From contig NZ_QKNW01000001.1 in assembly GCF_009663395.1 (NCBI RefSeq), positions 310,001 through 374,000 of the forward strand: a stretch of 64,000 bases of DNA. The letters are read 5' to 3'. The notes under the pieces were generated by a model that did no database searches, was not told where the DNA came from, and saw nothing but the letters and a program-made list of their open reading frames with translations. Positions within the stretch are counted from its first letter, which is position 1, and each line of letters begins with the position of its first letter. The position numbers were made by a program, and so were the translations under genes. Of the stretch, positions 16,841 through 25,379 are shown one piece after another. Source of the DNA: Halosegnis longus. GTDB lineage: Archaea > Halobacteriota > Halobacteria > Halobacteriales > Haloarculaceae.

Positions 16841-17818
16841 ATGAATCCCGCCGAGGTCTGCGTCCTCCTGCCGGCCATAAACGAGGCCGAGACCGTCGGC
16901 TCCGTCGTCGCCGGCTTCCGCGAGGCTGGCTTCGACGAGGTGCTCGTCGTCGACGGCGGGTCCGACGACGACACGCGAACGCGAGCGCGGGAGGCCGGTG
17001 CCCGCGTCGTCAAGCAGCGCGGCCACGGGAAGGGACAGGCGATTCGACAGGCCATCGACGAGGAGATTCACCGTCCCGTGGTGTTGATGGCCGACGCCGA
17101 CGGCACCTACGACCCGAGCGACGCCGAGCGCATGCTGGACCCGATTCAGCACGGCCGGGCCGAACACGTCATCGGCGACCGGTTCGCGAATCTCGAATCG
17201 GGGGCGATGACCCGGCTCAACAAGGTCGGCAATCGCCTGGCGAACCGCGTGTTCGGGATTATCCACGGGAAACGACTCGGCGATATCCTCTCGGGATATC
17301 GCGCCTTCACCCGACAGTCGTTCCAGCGGTACGCCCTCTCGGCTGACGGGTTCGGCATCGAGACCGAACTCTCCGTCGAGGCGGTCAAACACGGCACGAC
17401 CGTCGAGGTCGTTCCCATCACCTACCGCGCCCGACCCGCCGGCTCGGAGACGAACCTCCACCCGATTGCTGACGGCGCGCGCATCTTCGCGACGCTGTAC
17501 CGGCTGGCGAAAACCAGCAATCCGCTCTTCTACTTCGGCTCGGTCGGCTCCCTGTCGCTGCTCGCCGGGCTGGTGATTGCCGTCTACGTCGGCGTCGAGT
17601 GGTTCCTGCGGACCCCGCCCGTCTCGCACGAGGCGCTCACCGTCGTCGGGGCCGCGGCCGTCATCCTCGGGGTCCAGCTACTCGTGTTCGGTGTGTTGTC
17701 GGACGTGATTATCACGGCGAACCGCGAGCAGACCCGCCGGATGGAGCAGTTGGTCGAACGCCTCGCCGACGACGACGAGGAGCCGCCGAAACGCAAAACA
17801 GCCGGGAGCGACGAGTAG
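16841..17818 (+). CDS. aglJ: Dolichyl-phosphate glycosyltransferase AglJ
   Basis: 325 residues. A DPM1-like GT2 domain (VCVLLPAINEAETVGSVV, LVVDGGSDDDT, MADADGTYDPSDAERM) is followed by two C-terminal membrane segments at about 225-250 and 265-290. In Haloferax volcanii, AglJ adds the first hexose to dolichol phosphate, starting the AglB pathway. Presence of aglB, two other transferases and this gene within 7 kb supports the same role. A ribbon-helix-helix gene begins four bases after the stop. Confidence 0.9.
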   Translation: MNPAEVCVLLPAINEAETVGSVVAGFREAGFDEVLVVDGGSDDDTRTRAREAGARVVKQRGHGKGQAIRQAIDEEIHRPVVLMADADGTYDPSDAERMLDPIQHGRAEHVIGDRFANLESGAMTRLNKVGNRLANRVFGIIHGKRLGDILSGYRAFTRQSFQRYALSADGFGIETELSVEAVKHGTTVEVVPITYRARPAGSETNLHPIADGARIFATLYRLAKTSNPLFYFGSVGSLSLLAGLVIAVYVGVEWFLRTPPVSHEALTVVGAAAVILGVQLLVFGVLSDVIITANREQTRRMEQLVERLADDDEEPPKRKTAGSDE

Positions 17819-17822
17819 CGGT

Positions 17823-18032
17823 GTGACCGACTACACCACGGTTTCGATTCCGAAGGACCTCGCCGAGCGCGTCGACGAGACCATCGAGGGGACGAGCTTT
17901 TCATCGACTTCCGACCTCGTCCGGTTCCTGCTGCGGAGCATCGTCATCCAACACCAGCAGGGCGGGGAGCTGACGGAAGCCGAGTTTCAGGAAATCGCCG
18001 ACCAGCTCCACGACCTCGGCTACCTGCGTTAA
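17823..18032 (+). CDS. Ribbon-helix-helix (CopG-like) small DNA-binding protein
   Basis: 69 residues beginning with a GTG start: MTDYTTVSIPKDLAERVDET. The TTVSIPKDL strand and following helices (FSSTSDLVRFLLRSIV) match the ribbon-helix-helix dimer fold. It starts four bases downstream of aglJ, so it is probably cotranscribed with the glycosylation genes and might regulate them or another target. It overlaps the convergent gene at 18029 by four bases. Confidence 0.82.
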   Translation: MTDYTTVSIPKDLAERVDETIEGTSFSSTSDLVRFLLRSIVIQHQQGGELTEAEFQEIADQLHDLGYLR

Positions 18033-18436
18033 CCCTCGAAGGGCGTCTCCTCCGGCTCGACGTCGAGGACGGTGAGTGGCAGTTCCGTTCCCGAGCGGTC
18101 GAAGGCGGCGAACGAATCGCGGTCGTACGGCGGGACGGCGACGAAGACGACGCTGTGGAAGTCGTCGGTCGTGACGACGTCCAGCGGCCCGTCTGGGTGT
18201 GAGATGAAGCGACCGTCCGAGTCGGGCGTCCCGATGTCCATCCCGAAGACGGCATCGAGCGAGCCGGCTGCGTCGGGCAGGTAGAACTCGGTGAAGACCG
18301 GCTGGGCCGGGTCGAGCGTACAGCCGTCGAGGTCGCCGGCCGGCTGTGTCACGAGCGCGACGGTCAGCGACTTCGGGTCGCGGTCGCTGGCCATCTCCAG
18401 CAGCACGGTCACGAGTCCGCGAGTGAGATACGGCAC
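18029..18436 (-). CDS. Conserved haloarchaeal protein, 135 aa, unknown
   Basis: A soluble acidic protein (MPYLTRGLVTVLLEMASD...) without recognised motifs. The predicted fold is mostly beta with repeated Asp-Gly turns (DGRFISHPDGPLDVVTTDD). Codon use matches the surroundings. It may be cotranscribed with the gene at 18473, which lies upstream on the same strand. I do not recognise it. Confidence 0.7.
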   Translation of the reverse strand: MPYLTRGLVTVLLEMASDRDPKSLTVALVTQPAGDLDGCTLDPAQPVFTEFYLPDAAGSLDAVFGMDIGTPDSDGRFISHPDGPLDVVTTDDFHSVVFVAVPPYDRDSFAAFDRSGTELPLTVLDVEPEETPFEG

Positions 18437-18472
18437 ACGAGCACGGAGGTGCGTCGCGGGTATAACAGTGAC

Positions 18473-19132
18473 TCAGAGGAACTCGCGCAAAGCACCGAGA
18501 TACGCCTTCGGCAGTCGGCGGCGCGCGTTGTCGACGGCGTCGCGAATCAGCATCGTCGTCTCCGCGGCGATGCCCGCGCCGTGGCCGACGCGCACTCGCT
18601 TCGTGTCGTACTCGCGCAGCGACCGCGGCGGGAACAGCCGCAACATCGGGTGGACGCCGATCGGTTCGTCGCCGGCACAGAAGTAACCGACCGTCCCGAG
18701 CGCCTCGGGGACGACGAGCGTCTCGCCGTCGGTGAGAATCGCCTCGTCCCACACCGGCACGCCGAGGTCGATACAGTCGTAGTCGGTGTCGTCGAGGAAC
18801 GCCTCGATTGGTTCGGCGCTCCCGTCGAGTTTCTTGTCGACGCTCATCCACGACGGCGCGTACACGGGCACGTCGTGGCGGTCGGCAAACACCTCGGCGT
18901 CGCGGACGTGACGGTCTAAGAGGATAGCGACGCCGCCGACCTCGCCGCGGTCGGCGTAGAGTTCTTCCACGCCGTCGGCGTCGACCGGGTCGACGAGCAG
19001 CGTGCCGGCGTCGGTCGCGAGCGCGTGCGAGGCGCGTTGCATCCCCTCGTCGGGGTACGCAATCCAGCCGACGCCGTCGTCGGCGTCGTCAATTTGGCGC
19101 GGCTCCGTCGTACCGTCCCCCTTCATTGGCAT
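18473..19132 (-). CDS. Conserved haloarchaeal protein, beta-lactamase-fold-like, unknown
   Basis: 219 residues from MPMKGDGTTE (an inner ATG at 19126 is also possible). The arrangement of strands (LLVDPVDADGVEELY, GGVAILLDRHVRDAEVF, HDVPVYAPSWM, RVRVGHGAGI) recalls the metallo-beta-lactamase fold of UPF0173-like proteins. The HxHxDH metal motif is missing, with DRHVRD in its place. It is probably non-catalytic or uses other residues. TATA sits in a small dyad at 19152-19165, 26 bases upstream. It is divergent from the cupin gene. Confidence 0.7.
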   Translation of the reverse strand: MPMKGDGTTEPRQIDDADDGVGWIAYPDEGMQRASHALATDAGTLLVDPVDADGVEELYADRGEVGGVAILLDRHVRDAEVFADRHDVPVYAPSWMSVDKKLDGSAEPIEAFLDDTDYDCIDLGVPVWDEAILTDGETLVVPEALGTVGYFCAGDEPIGVHPMLRLFPPRSLREYDTKRVRVGHGAGIAAETTMLIRDAVDNARRRLPKAYLGALREFL

Positions 19133-19151
19133 ACCACGAGTGAGGGGCGGC

Positions 19152-19206
19152 GGGCTAATAAGCCCCACAGCCGCACACGCTTTGGTCGTGTGCGACACAG
19201 TGTCGC
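19152..19206. promoter_or_regulatory. Divergent promoter with three dyads (cupin / MBL-like genes)
   Basis: Three inverted repeats fill this gap. GGGCT/AGCCC (19152-19165) surrounds the TATA of the minus-strand gene. CGCACACG/CGTGTGCG with 7-nt spacer (19172-19194) lies where the TATA of the cupin gene should be. A near-perfect 15-bp palindrome with arms GCGACAC and GTGTCGC (19192-19206) ends one base before the cupin GTG. The density suggests operator sites controlling both genes. Confidence 0.5.
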
Positions 19207-19207
19207 T

Positions 19208-19696
19208 GTGACCGACCACGAGTACGAACACGTCGTCGTCGACGCGCTGCCCGACGCCCCGAACCCCACCCGCCACAAGAAGGAACTCGACGAGGCTGTC
19301 GGCGCGAGCGAGTTCGGCTTCAACGTCATCGTCGCGGACCCCGGCGAACGAATCCCGTGGGGGTACCACCACCATCCCGACCACGAGGAACTGTTCTACG
19401 TGCTCGACGGGACCCTTCGTGTCGAGACAGCGGACGGAGACCACACCGTCGAGGCGGGCGAGGCGTTCTTCGTTCCCGCCGGCGCGCCACAGAAGGGTGT
19501 CGCCGGCGCGGACGGCTGTCGGCTCATCGCGGCGGGCGCACCGAAGGACAGCGACCGCGCCGTCATCGAGGAGGAGTGTCCGGCCTGCGGTGAGGTGACC
19601 AACCGCGACTACCGGGTAGAGGGCGACGGCTACGTTCTGGAGTGTGCGGGCTGTGGGGCGGACGTGGACGAACTACGCCCCGGCCCGGAGAGTTAG
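19208..19696 (+). CDS. Cupin domain protein with C-terminal zinc ribbon
   Basis: 162 residues from a GTG start (MTDHEYEHVVVDALPD). Residues about 30-110 form a cupin: metal-site motif YHHHPDHEELFYVLDG and second motif EAGEAFFVPAGAPQKG. Residues about 125-155 have two Cys pairs (CPACG and CAGCG), a zinc ribbon. This fusion may be a small-molecule sensor or enzyme; the substrate is unknown. It overlaps the next convergent gene by four bases. Confidence 0.85.
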   Translation: MTDHEYEHVVVDALPDAPNPTRHKKELDEAVGASEFGFNVIVADPGERIPWGYHHHPDHEELFYVLDGTLRVETADGDHTVEAGEAFFVPAGAPQKGVAGADGCRLIAAGAPKDSDRAVIEEECPACGEVTNRDYRVEGDGYVLECAGCGADVDELRPGPES

Positions 19697-19977
19697 AGTC
19701 GGTCGGTGTCGATGTCGCGGCCCGGCGGCGAGACGACGAGGAAGCCGCGAAAGTGCATCAGCTCGCCGCCGAGGTCCGTAATCTCGGTGGCGAAGCCGGC
19801 CGCAAGCTCGGAGAGGTCCCCCTCGATGTCGAGCACGAGGGTGTTGCCCGCCTCGACGAGCGCAATCCACTCGGCGTCGGGCGTCTCGCCGTCTAAGATG
19901 CCGAGCACCACGCTGTCCGTGTCGGGCACGTCCATGTCCCCTTCCGCCGACTGCAAGTCGAGTTCGAACTCGCTCAT
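19693..19977 (-). CDS. DUF5779-like haloarchaeal protein, 94 aa
   Basis: A soluble protein starting MSEFELDLQSAEGD, with conserved-looking VVLGILDGETPDAEWIALVE and LMHFRGFLVVSPPGRDIDTDRL segments. It resembles the haloarchaeal family I know as DUF5779; the name assignment is from memory and not checked. No enzyme motif is visible. It is divergent from leuA across a 235-base region that holds two dyads. Confidence 0.72.
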   Translation of the reverse strand: MSEFELDLQSAEGDMDVPDTDSVVLGILDGETPDAEWIALVEAGNTLVLDIEGDLSELAAGFATEITDLGGELMHFRGFLVVSPPGRDIDTDRL

Positions 19978-20075
19978 AGCTACCCGTGGACGCCCGGCGG
20001 GCAAAAATCCACGCGCCCGCCGGACGGTGGGTTGTGCGCGCCCCAGCCCGACCAATTTCTGAACGTTTGACCTGT

Positions 20076-20114
20076 GTATTCCGAATAGAATACCATCTAC
20101 ACAGAATTGTAGAT
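20076..20114. promoter_or_regulatory. Two adjacent dyads upstream of leuA
   Basis: GTATTC/GAATAC with 6-nt spacer (20076-20093) is followed one base later by ATCTACA/TGTAGAT with 6-nt spacer (20095-20114). Both are perfect and lie in the AT-rich part of the leuA / DUF5779 divergent region, about 65 bases before the leuA TATA box. They look like tandem operator sites for a dimeric regulator. As there is no T-run, terminators seem unlikely. Confidence 0.5.
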
Positions 20115-20177
20115 ATGAGTGTGCTAAAATCGGGCGAATGTCTCGCGCGAGCCGGCAACAACTGTGTCGACACAACG

Positions 20178-20186
20178 ATTAAATAC
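20178..20186 (+). promoter_or_regulatory. TATA box of leuA
   Basis: The A/T-rich ATTAAATAC lies 26-34 bases before the ATG at 20212. This spacing predicts transcription starting at about 20208-20212, a leaderless transcript whose first codon would be that ATG. That ATG is not in frame with the leuA enzyme (see the leuA entry). Confidence 0.6.
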
Positions 20187-20233
20187 CGTGACCCCTCTGA
20201 ATTGAGATACCATGACACAAGAGGTAACGTCGA

Positions 20234-21430
<1,197 letters not shown>

Positions 21431-21506
21431 GGGCGACACCCGCGACCGCGCCCGCCGGCGAGCACCGCGCCCGCCGTCGCGGTAACGTTTGCGCGAGTGT
21501 GTGCCG

Positions 21507-21515
21507 TTTTATTTA
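21507..21515 (+). promoter_or_regulatory. TATA box of the ilvB leader
   Basis: TTTTATTTA, the clearest A/T block in the leuA-ilvB gap. Its centre is about 28 bases before the ATG at 21539, so transcription should start at or just before that ATG. This places the 22-codon leader ORF at the very 5' end of the ilv mRNA. Confidence 0.65.
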
Positions 21516-21538
21516 CCCACGACGAGTGACGCGTACAG

Positions 21539-21607
21539 ATGGCCGACGCACACGCTCTGGTTCGTCCGACCGTGAGCGTCGCGCAGCTTCGTATTGTAGG
21601 GGTCTGA
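21539..21607 (+). CDS. Putative branched-chain leader peptide, 22 aa
   Basis: A leaderless mini-ORF with 8 of 22 residues Leu, Val or Ile: Leu7, Val8, Val12, Val14, Leu17, Ile19, Val20 and Val22. It ends LRIVGV-stop. Several of these codons (GTT, CTT, ATT, GTA) are rare in this GC-rich genome. Codons 18-22 are the 5' arm of the hairpin at 21591-21620 and the UGA is in its loop. By analogy with bacterial ilv/leu leader peptides, ribosome speed on these codons could decide whether the hairpin forms. This is inference; the ORF, promoter and hairpin are seen. Confidence 0.6.
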   Translation: MADAHALVRPTVSVAQLRIVGV

Positions 21608-21628
21608 GCCCCTACAGTACCTATTTTC
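21591..21628 (+). terminator. Attenuator-like hairpin with T-run before ilvB
   Basis: Arms GTATTGTAGGGG (21591-21602) and CCCCTACAGTAC (21609-21620) pair over 12 positions with a single G-U wobble; the loop is 6 nt and contains the leader's stop codon. CTATTTTCC follows. A second, weaker hairpin (arms ACGCTC and GAGCGT, 21552-21579) lies upstream inside the leader ORF. The layout resembles an intrinsic terminator/attenuator. Archaeal RNA polymerase relies mainly on T-runs, and this one is short, so effects on translation or stability are also possible. Confidence 0.65.
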
Positions 21629-21672
21629 CACCGACCGTTCGCACCGTTTTCGACCACCAGCCACCCCTACCG

Positions 21673-21705
21673 ATGGCACGACACCACCACACCACGAACC
21701 GATGA
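21673..21705 (+). other. Second mini-ORF overlapping the ilvB start
   Basis: Ten codons, [10 protein letters not shown], whose TGA overlaps the ilvB ATG (ATGA, 21702-21705). If translated it would couple ribosomes into ilvB by termination-reinitiation. Three consecutive His codons are unusual. It is too short to be sure that it is real. Confidence 0.3.
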
Positions 21706-23438
21706 GTAGCGAACAGACAACAGCCAGCGACGAAGCCGACGAGCCGACGCCGGTGACGACGGGCGCGGAGTCGGTCGTCCGCGCGCTGGAGAACGCCGGC
21801 GTCGAACACCTGTTCGGCGTGCAGGGCGGGGCAATCATGCCCATCTACGACGCGCTGTACGACTCCGAGATGACGCATCTCACGATGGCCCACGAGCAAG
21901 GGGCCGTCCACGCCGCCGACGCCTACGGCGCGGTCGACGGTGACCCGGGCATCTGTCTGGCCACCTCCGGGCCGGGCGCGACGAACCTCGTCACCGGCAT
22001 CGCCGACGCGGACATGGACTCCGACCCCGTGGTCGCGTTGACGGGCCAGGTGCCGACGGATTTCGTCGGTAGCGACGCCTTCCAGGAGACGGACACGACG
22101 GGCGTCACCCGCCCGATTACGAAGGAGAACTACTTCGCGGACGACCCCGACTCCGTCGGCGACACCGTCGGCGAGGCGTTCGCGATGGCAAACCGCGGCC
22201 GACAGGGACCGACGCTCGTCGACCTCCCGAAGGACGTCTCGAACGGCGAGACCGACCGCGAGCCGGGGCCACCGCGCACCCCACCGACGTACGTGCCGGC
22301 CGAGACGGCAGACGAACGCGCCGTCGGCCGCGCCGCCGACGCGCTCCAGCAGGCCGACCGCCCCGTCATCCTCGCGGGCGGGGGCGTCATCCGCGCGGAG
22401 GCGAGCGAGCAGCTGGGCGAGTTCGCCATCGAACACGAGATTCCGGTCGTCACGACAATGCCCGGTATCGGCGCGTTCCCGGAAGACCACGAGCTCTCCC
22501 TAGAGTGGGGCGGGATGCACGGCACCGGCTACGCCAACATGGCGCTGACGATGACCGACTGCATGTTCGCCGTCGGGACGCGCTTCGACGACCGCCTGAC
22601 CGGCGGCGTGGAGACGTTCGCGCCCGACGCCGAAATCATCCACGTCGACATCGACCCCGCAGAAATCTCGAAGAACGTCGAAGCCGACTTCGGGCTGGTC
22701 GGCGATGCCCGCGCGGTCATCAAGCAGTTCGCGGCCGCGATGGACCGCTCGCCGGACACCGCCGACTGGTGTGAGCGGTGTACCGACTGGAAGCAGGAGT
22801 ACCCCCTCGATTACCACATCGAGGAGGACGCGCCCGTCAAACCGCAGTTCGTCGTGGAGGCGGTCGACGCCGCGACAGACGACGACACCGTCGTCACGAC
22901 CGGCGTCGGCCAACACCAGATGTGGGCCTGCCAGTACTGGACCTTCACCCAGCCCCGGACGTGGATTTCGAGCCACGGACTGGGGACGATGGGCTACGGC
23001 GTGCCCGCGGCCATCGGCGCGCGCGTCGCGGCCGACGACGACCAGACCGTCGTCTGTTTCGACGGCGACGGCTCCTTCCTGATGACGTGTCAGGAGCTGA
23101 CCGTCGCGGCCCGCGAGCAGATGGACATCACCGTCTTCGTGTTGAACAACCAGTTCATCGGGATGGTGCGCCAGTGGCAGGACGGTTTCTTCGAGGGCCG
23201 CCGGATGGCCTCGGAGTACGACTGGATGCCGAAGTTCGACGCCGTCGCCGAGGCCTTCGGCGCGGAAGGGTTCACCATCGACGACTACGACGACGTGGAG
23301 GGCACCATCGAGGAAGCCCTCGACTACGAGGGACCGTCGGTCGTCGACGTTCGCATCGCCCCGGAGGAAGACGTGTTCCCGATGGTGCCAAGCGGCGGGG
23401 ACAACGGTCTCTTCGCCCTGCGAGGTGAGCACCTGTGA
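21702..23438 (+). CDS. ilvB: Acetolactate synthase, large catalytic subunit
   Basis: 578 residues. It joins two pyruvates (valine/leucine) or pyruvate and 2-oxobutyrate (isoleucine), using thiamine diphosphate and FAD. Visible features are the catalytic Glu in [14 protein letters not shown] near residue 67, the FAD-binding middle domain, and the ThDP motif [15 protein letters not shown]...[12 protein letters not shown] in the last third. An N-terminal acidic tail of about 20 residues precedes the domain. The stop overlaps the ilvN GTG by four bases. It is preceded by a leader region with a probable attenuator. Confidence 0.97.
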   Translation: MSSEQTTASDEADEPTPVTTGAESVVRALENAGVEHLFGVQGGAIMPIYDALYDSEMTHLTMAHEQGAVHAADAYGAVDGDPGICLATSGPGATNLVTGIADADMDSDPVVALTGQVPTDFVGSDAFQETDTTGVTRPITKENYFADDPDSVGDTVGEAFAMANRGRQGPTLVDLPKDVSNGETDREPGPPRTPPTYVPAETADERAVGRAADALQQADRPVILAGGGVIRAEASEQLGEFAIEHEIPVVTTMPGIGAFPEDHELSLEWGGMHGTGYANMALTMTDCMFAVGTRFDDRLTGGVETFAPDAEIIHVDIDPAEISKNVEADFGLVGDARAVIKQFAAAMDRSPDTADWCERCTDWKQEYPLDYHIEEDAPVKPQFVVEAVDAATDDDTVVTTGVGQHQMWACQYWTFTQPRTWISSHGLGTMGYGVPAAIGARVAADDDQTVVCFDGDGSFLMTCQELTVAAREQMDITVFVLNNQFIGMVRQWQDGFFEGRRMASEYDWMPKFDAVAEAFGAEGFTIDDYDDVEGTIEEALDYEGPSVVDVRIAPEEDVFPMVPSGGDNGLFALRGEHL

Positions 23439-24070
23439 GCCGCGAGGAGAGCGAACCGCCCGAGTCGGGGCTGCTCGGTCCGGACCCGGAAAACCGGGAG
23501 CGACCCGTCGGGCGACGCAACAGTCAGGGAATCCGCATCGACCCCGAGACGGAGGCGACCCGCGAGCCGCGCCGGACGACCATCACCGCGCTCGTCGCGA
23601 ACGAGCCGGGCGTGCTGTCGAAGGTGACCGGGCTGTTCAGCCGCCGGCAGTACAACATCGAATCGCTGACCGTCGGAACCACACAGAACCCCGACTGGTC
23701 GCGCATCACGGTCGTGGTCGAGGAGCCGGACCCGAACATCGACCAGATCGAAAAGCAACTCGACAAGCTCGTCCCGGTCATCCACACGCGCGAACTCGAA
23801 CGCGAGGCCGTCGAGCGCGAGCTCGTCTTGGTGAAGATGGACGCCGACGAGCCGGACAAGGTCCACGCCATCACCGAGATGTACGAGGGGCGCACCCTCG
23901 ATGCCGGTCCCCGGACCATCACGGTCGAGTTGACCGGTCGCGAACAGAAAATCGACGACGCCCTCGACGCCTTCGAGCAGTTCGGCGTTCGCGAGATAGC
24001 CCGCACGGGACGAACGGCCCTCGCCCGTGGCGAGACGAAGACATCCATCGCACCGGAGCGACTCAAATAA
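23435..24070 (+). CDS. ilvN: Acetolactate synthase, small regulatory subunit
   Basis: 211 residues from a GTG start. An ACT domain lies at about 45-120 ([24 protein letters not shown]), followed by the second small-subunit domain ([23 protein letters not shown]). The family activates the large subunit and gives valine feedback inhibition through the ACT domain. The N-terminal 40 residues are charged and variable. Start and stop overlap both neighbours (GTGA with ilvB, TAATG with ilvC), so the three are translationally coupled. Confidence 0.95.
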   Translation: MSREESEPPESGLLGPDPENRERPVGRRNSQGIRIDPETEATREPRRTTITALVANEPGVLSKVTGLFSRRQYNIESLTVGTTQNPDWSRITVVVEEPDPNIDQIEKQLDKLVPVIHTRELEREAVERELVLVKMDADEPDKVHAITEMYEGRTLDAGPRTITVELTGREQKIDDALDAFEQFGVREIARTGRTALARGETKTSIAPERLK

Positions 24071-25098
24071 TGACAGAGATATACTACGACGACGACGCTG
24101 ACGAATCGGTACTGAACGACACGACGGTAGCCATCCTCGGCTACGGCAGTCAGGGTCACGCCCACGCCCAGAACCTCGACGACTCGGGCGTCGACGTGGT
24201 CGTCGGACTGCGCAAGGGGTCCTCTTCGCGCAAGGCGGCGAAGGCCGACGGACTCGACGTGGCGACCCCGGTGGAGGCCGCCGGTCGCGCGGATATCGTG
24301 AATCTGCTCGTGCCGGACACGGTCCAGCCGGACGTGTACGACGCCATCGCCGACGAACTGGACGCCGGCGACACCCTCCAGTTCGCCCACGGGTTCAACA
24401 TCCACTACAACCAGATCACGCCGCGAGATGACGTGAACGTCCAGATGGTCGCCCCGAAGTCGCCCGGCCACCTCGTCCGGCGTAACTACGAGCACGACGA
24501 AGGAACGCCGGGGCTGCTCGCGGTGTATCAGGACGCGACCGGCGACGCCCACGAGACCGGGCTCGCGTACGCGAAGGCAATCGGCTGCACGCGCGCGGGC
24601 GTCATCGAGACGACGTTCCAGGAAGAGACCGAGACCGACCTGTTCGGCGAGCAGGCCGTCCTCTGTGGGGGCGTCACCTCGCTCGTCAAGCAGGGGTACG
24701 AGACGCTGGTCGAGGCGGGGTACTCGCGCGAGATGGCCTACTTCGAGTGTCTGAACGAGCTCAAGCTCATCGTGGACCTGATGTACGAAGGCGGCCACGC
24801 CGAGATGTGGGACTCCGTGTCCGACACCGCCGAGTTCGGCGGGCTGACCCGCGGTGACCGCATCGTCGACGAGCACGCCCGCGAGAACATGGAGGACGTG
24901 CTCGAAGAGGTCCAGAGCGGCGAGTTCGCCCGCGAGTGGATTTCGGAGAATCAGGCCGGACGCCCGAGCTACACCCAGCTTCGACAGGCGGAGAAGAACC
25001 ACGACATCGAGGACGTGGGCGAGGAGCTGCGCGCGCTGTTCGCGTGGGGCGGCGACGAGGAGGAACAGGAGACCGAACGGGTGTCCGCCGATGACTGA
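24070..25098 (+). CDS. ilvC: Ketol-acid reductoisomerase (class I)
   Basis: 342 residues, class I length. It isomerises and reduces acetolactate or acetohydroxybutyrate with NAD(P)H and Mg2+. A Rossmann domain ([19 protein letters not shown], near 20-40) is followed by [10 protein letters not shown] near 117 and the metal-site helices ([29 protein letters not shown]). The Arg/Ser-rich loop after the second strand ([11 protein letters not shown]) suggests NADPH preference. The highly acidic C-terminal tail is halophilic. An 8-base overlap links it to the small ORF at 25091. Confidence 0.97.
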   Translation: MTEIYYDDDADESVLNDTTVAILGYGSQGHAHAQNLDDSGVDVVVGLRKGSSSRKAAKADGLDVATPVEAAGRADIVNLLVPDTVQPDVYDAIADELDAGDTLQFAHGFNIHYNQITPRDDVNVQMVAPKSPGHLVRRNYEHDEGTPGLLAVYQDATGDAHETGLAYAKAIGCTRAGVIETTFQEETETDLFGEQAVLCGGVTSLVKQGYETLVEAGYSREMAYFECLNELKLIVDLMYEGGHAEMWDSVSDTAEFGGLTRGDRIVDEHARENMEDVLEEVQSGEFAREWISENQAGRPSYTQLRQAEKNHDIEDVGEELRALFAWGGDEEEQETERVSADD

Positions 25099-25306
25099 GC
25101 TGGGCGACATCGAGCACACGAACCCCTACACCGGGGAGTCGTTCGGCGAGACACAGACGTACGGCCGCGGGCGGTTCGTCGCCGCCGACGGCGGCGAGCC
25201 GGCGAGTGACCGCGACGACGCGGAGGCGTCACTCGGTGATATCTCGCACACACCGCCGCGGAACGCCCCGAGCGCCAACGGCGTCTACGACAGCACAGAC
25301 CGATGA
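25091..25306 (+). CDS. Small protein between ilvC and leuC, 71 aa
   Basis: It starts [20 protein letters not shown] and overlaps the ilvC stop by eight bases. A motif occurs twice: [14 protein letters not shown] near the start and [14 protein letters not shown] near the end, separated by a Gly/Asp-rich linker. It is hydrophilic with no membrane segment. Its position inside the operon and the repeated motif suggest a role with the branched-chain enzymes, perhaps as a binding partner or stabilising peptide, but the function is unknown. Its stop lies in the 5' arm of a long hairpin. Confidence 0.75.
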   Translation: MTELGDIEHTNPYTGESFGETQTYGRGRFVAADGGEPASDRDDAEASLGDISHTPPRNAPSANGVYDSTDR

Positions 25307-25362
25307 GTTCTGTGAGACATTCCTGCTCGCGTCGCTGCGCGGGCCGTGACTCACAGCCTCAT
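25303..25362 (+). promoter_or_regulatory. Long imperfect hairpin in the gap before leuC
   Basis: ATGAG plus CTGTGAG (25303-25316) pairs with CTCACAG plus CTCAT (25350-25362), with a small internal loop; three more pairs follow inside. It covers the stop codon of the small ORF and most of the 73-base gap before leuC. It could time translation or processing between the ilv and leu halves of the operon. No T-run follows. Confidence 0.4.
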
Positions 25363-25379
25363 GCTCGCGGGGTGCTCGC

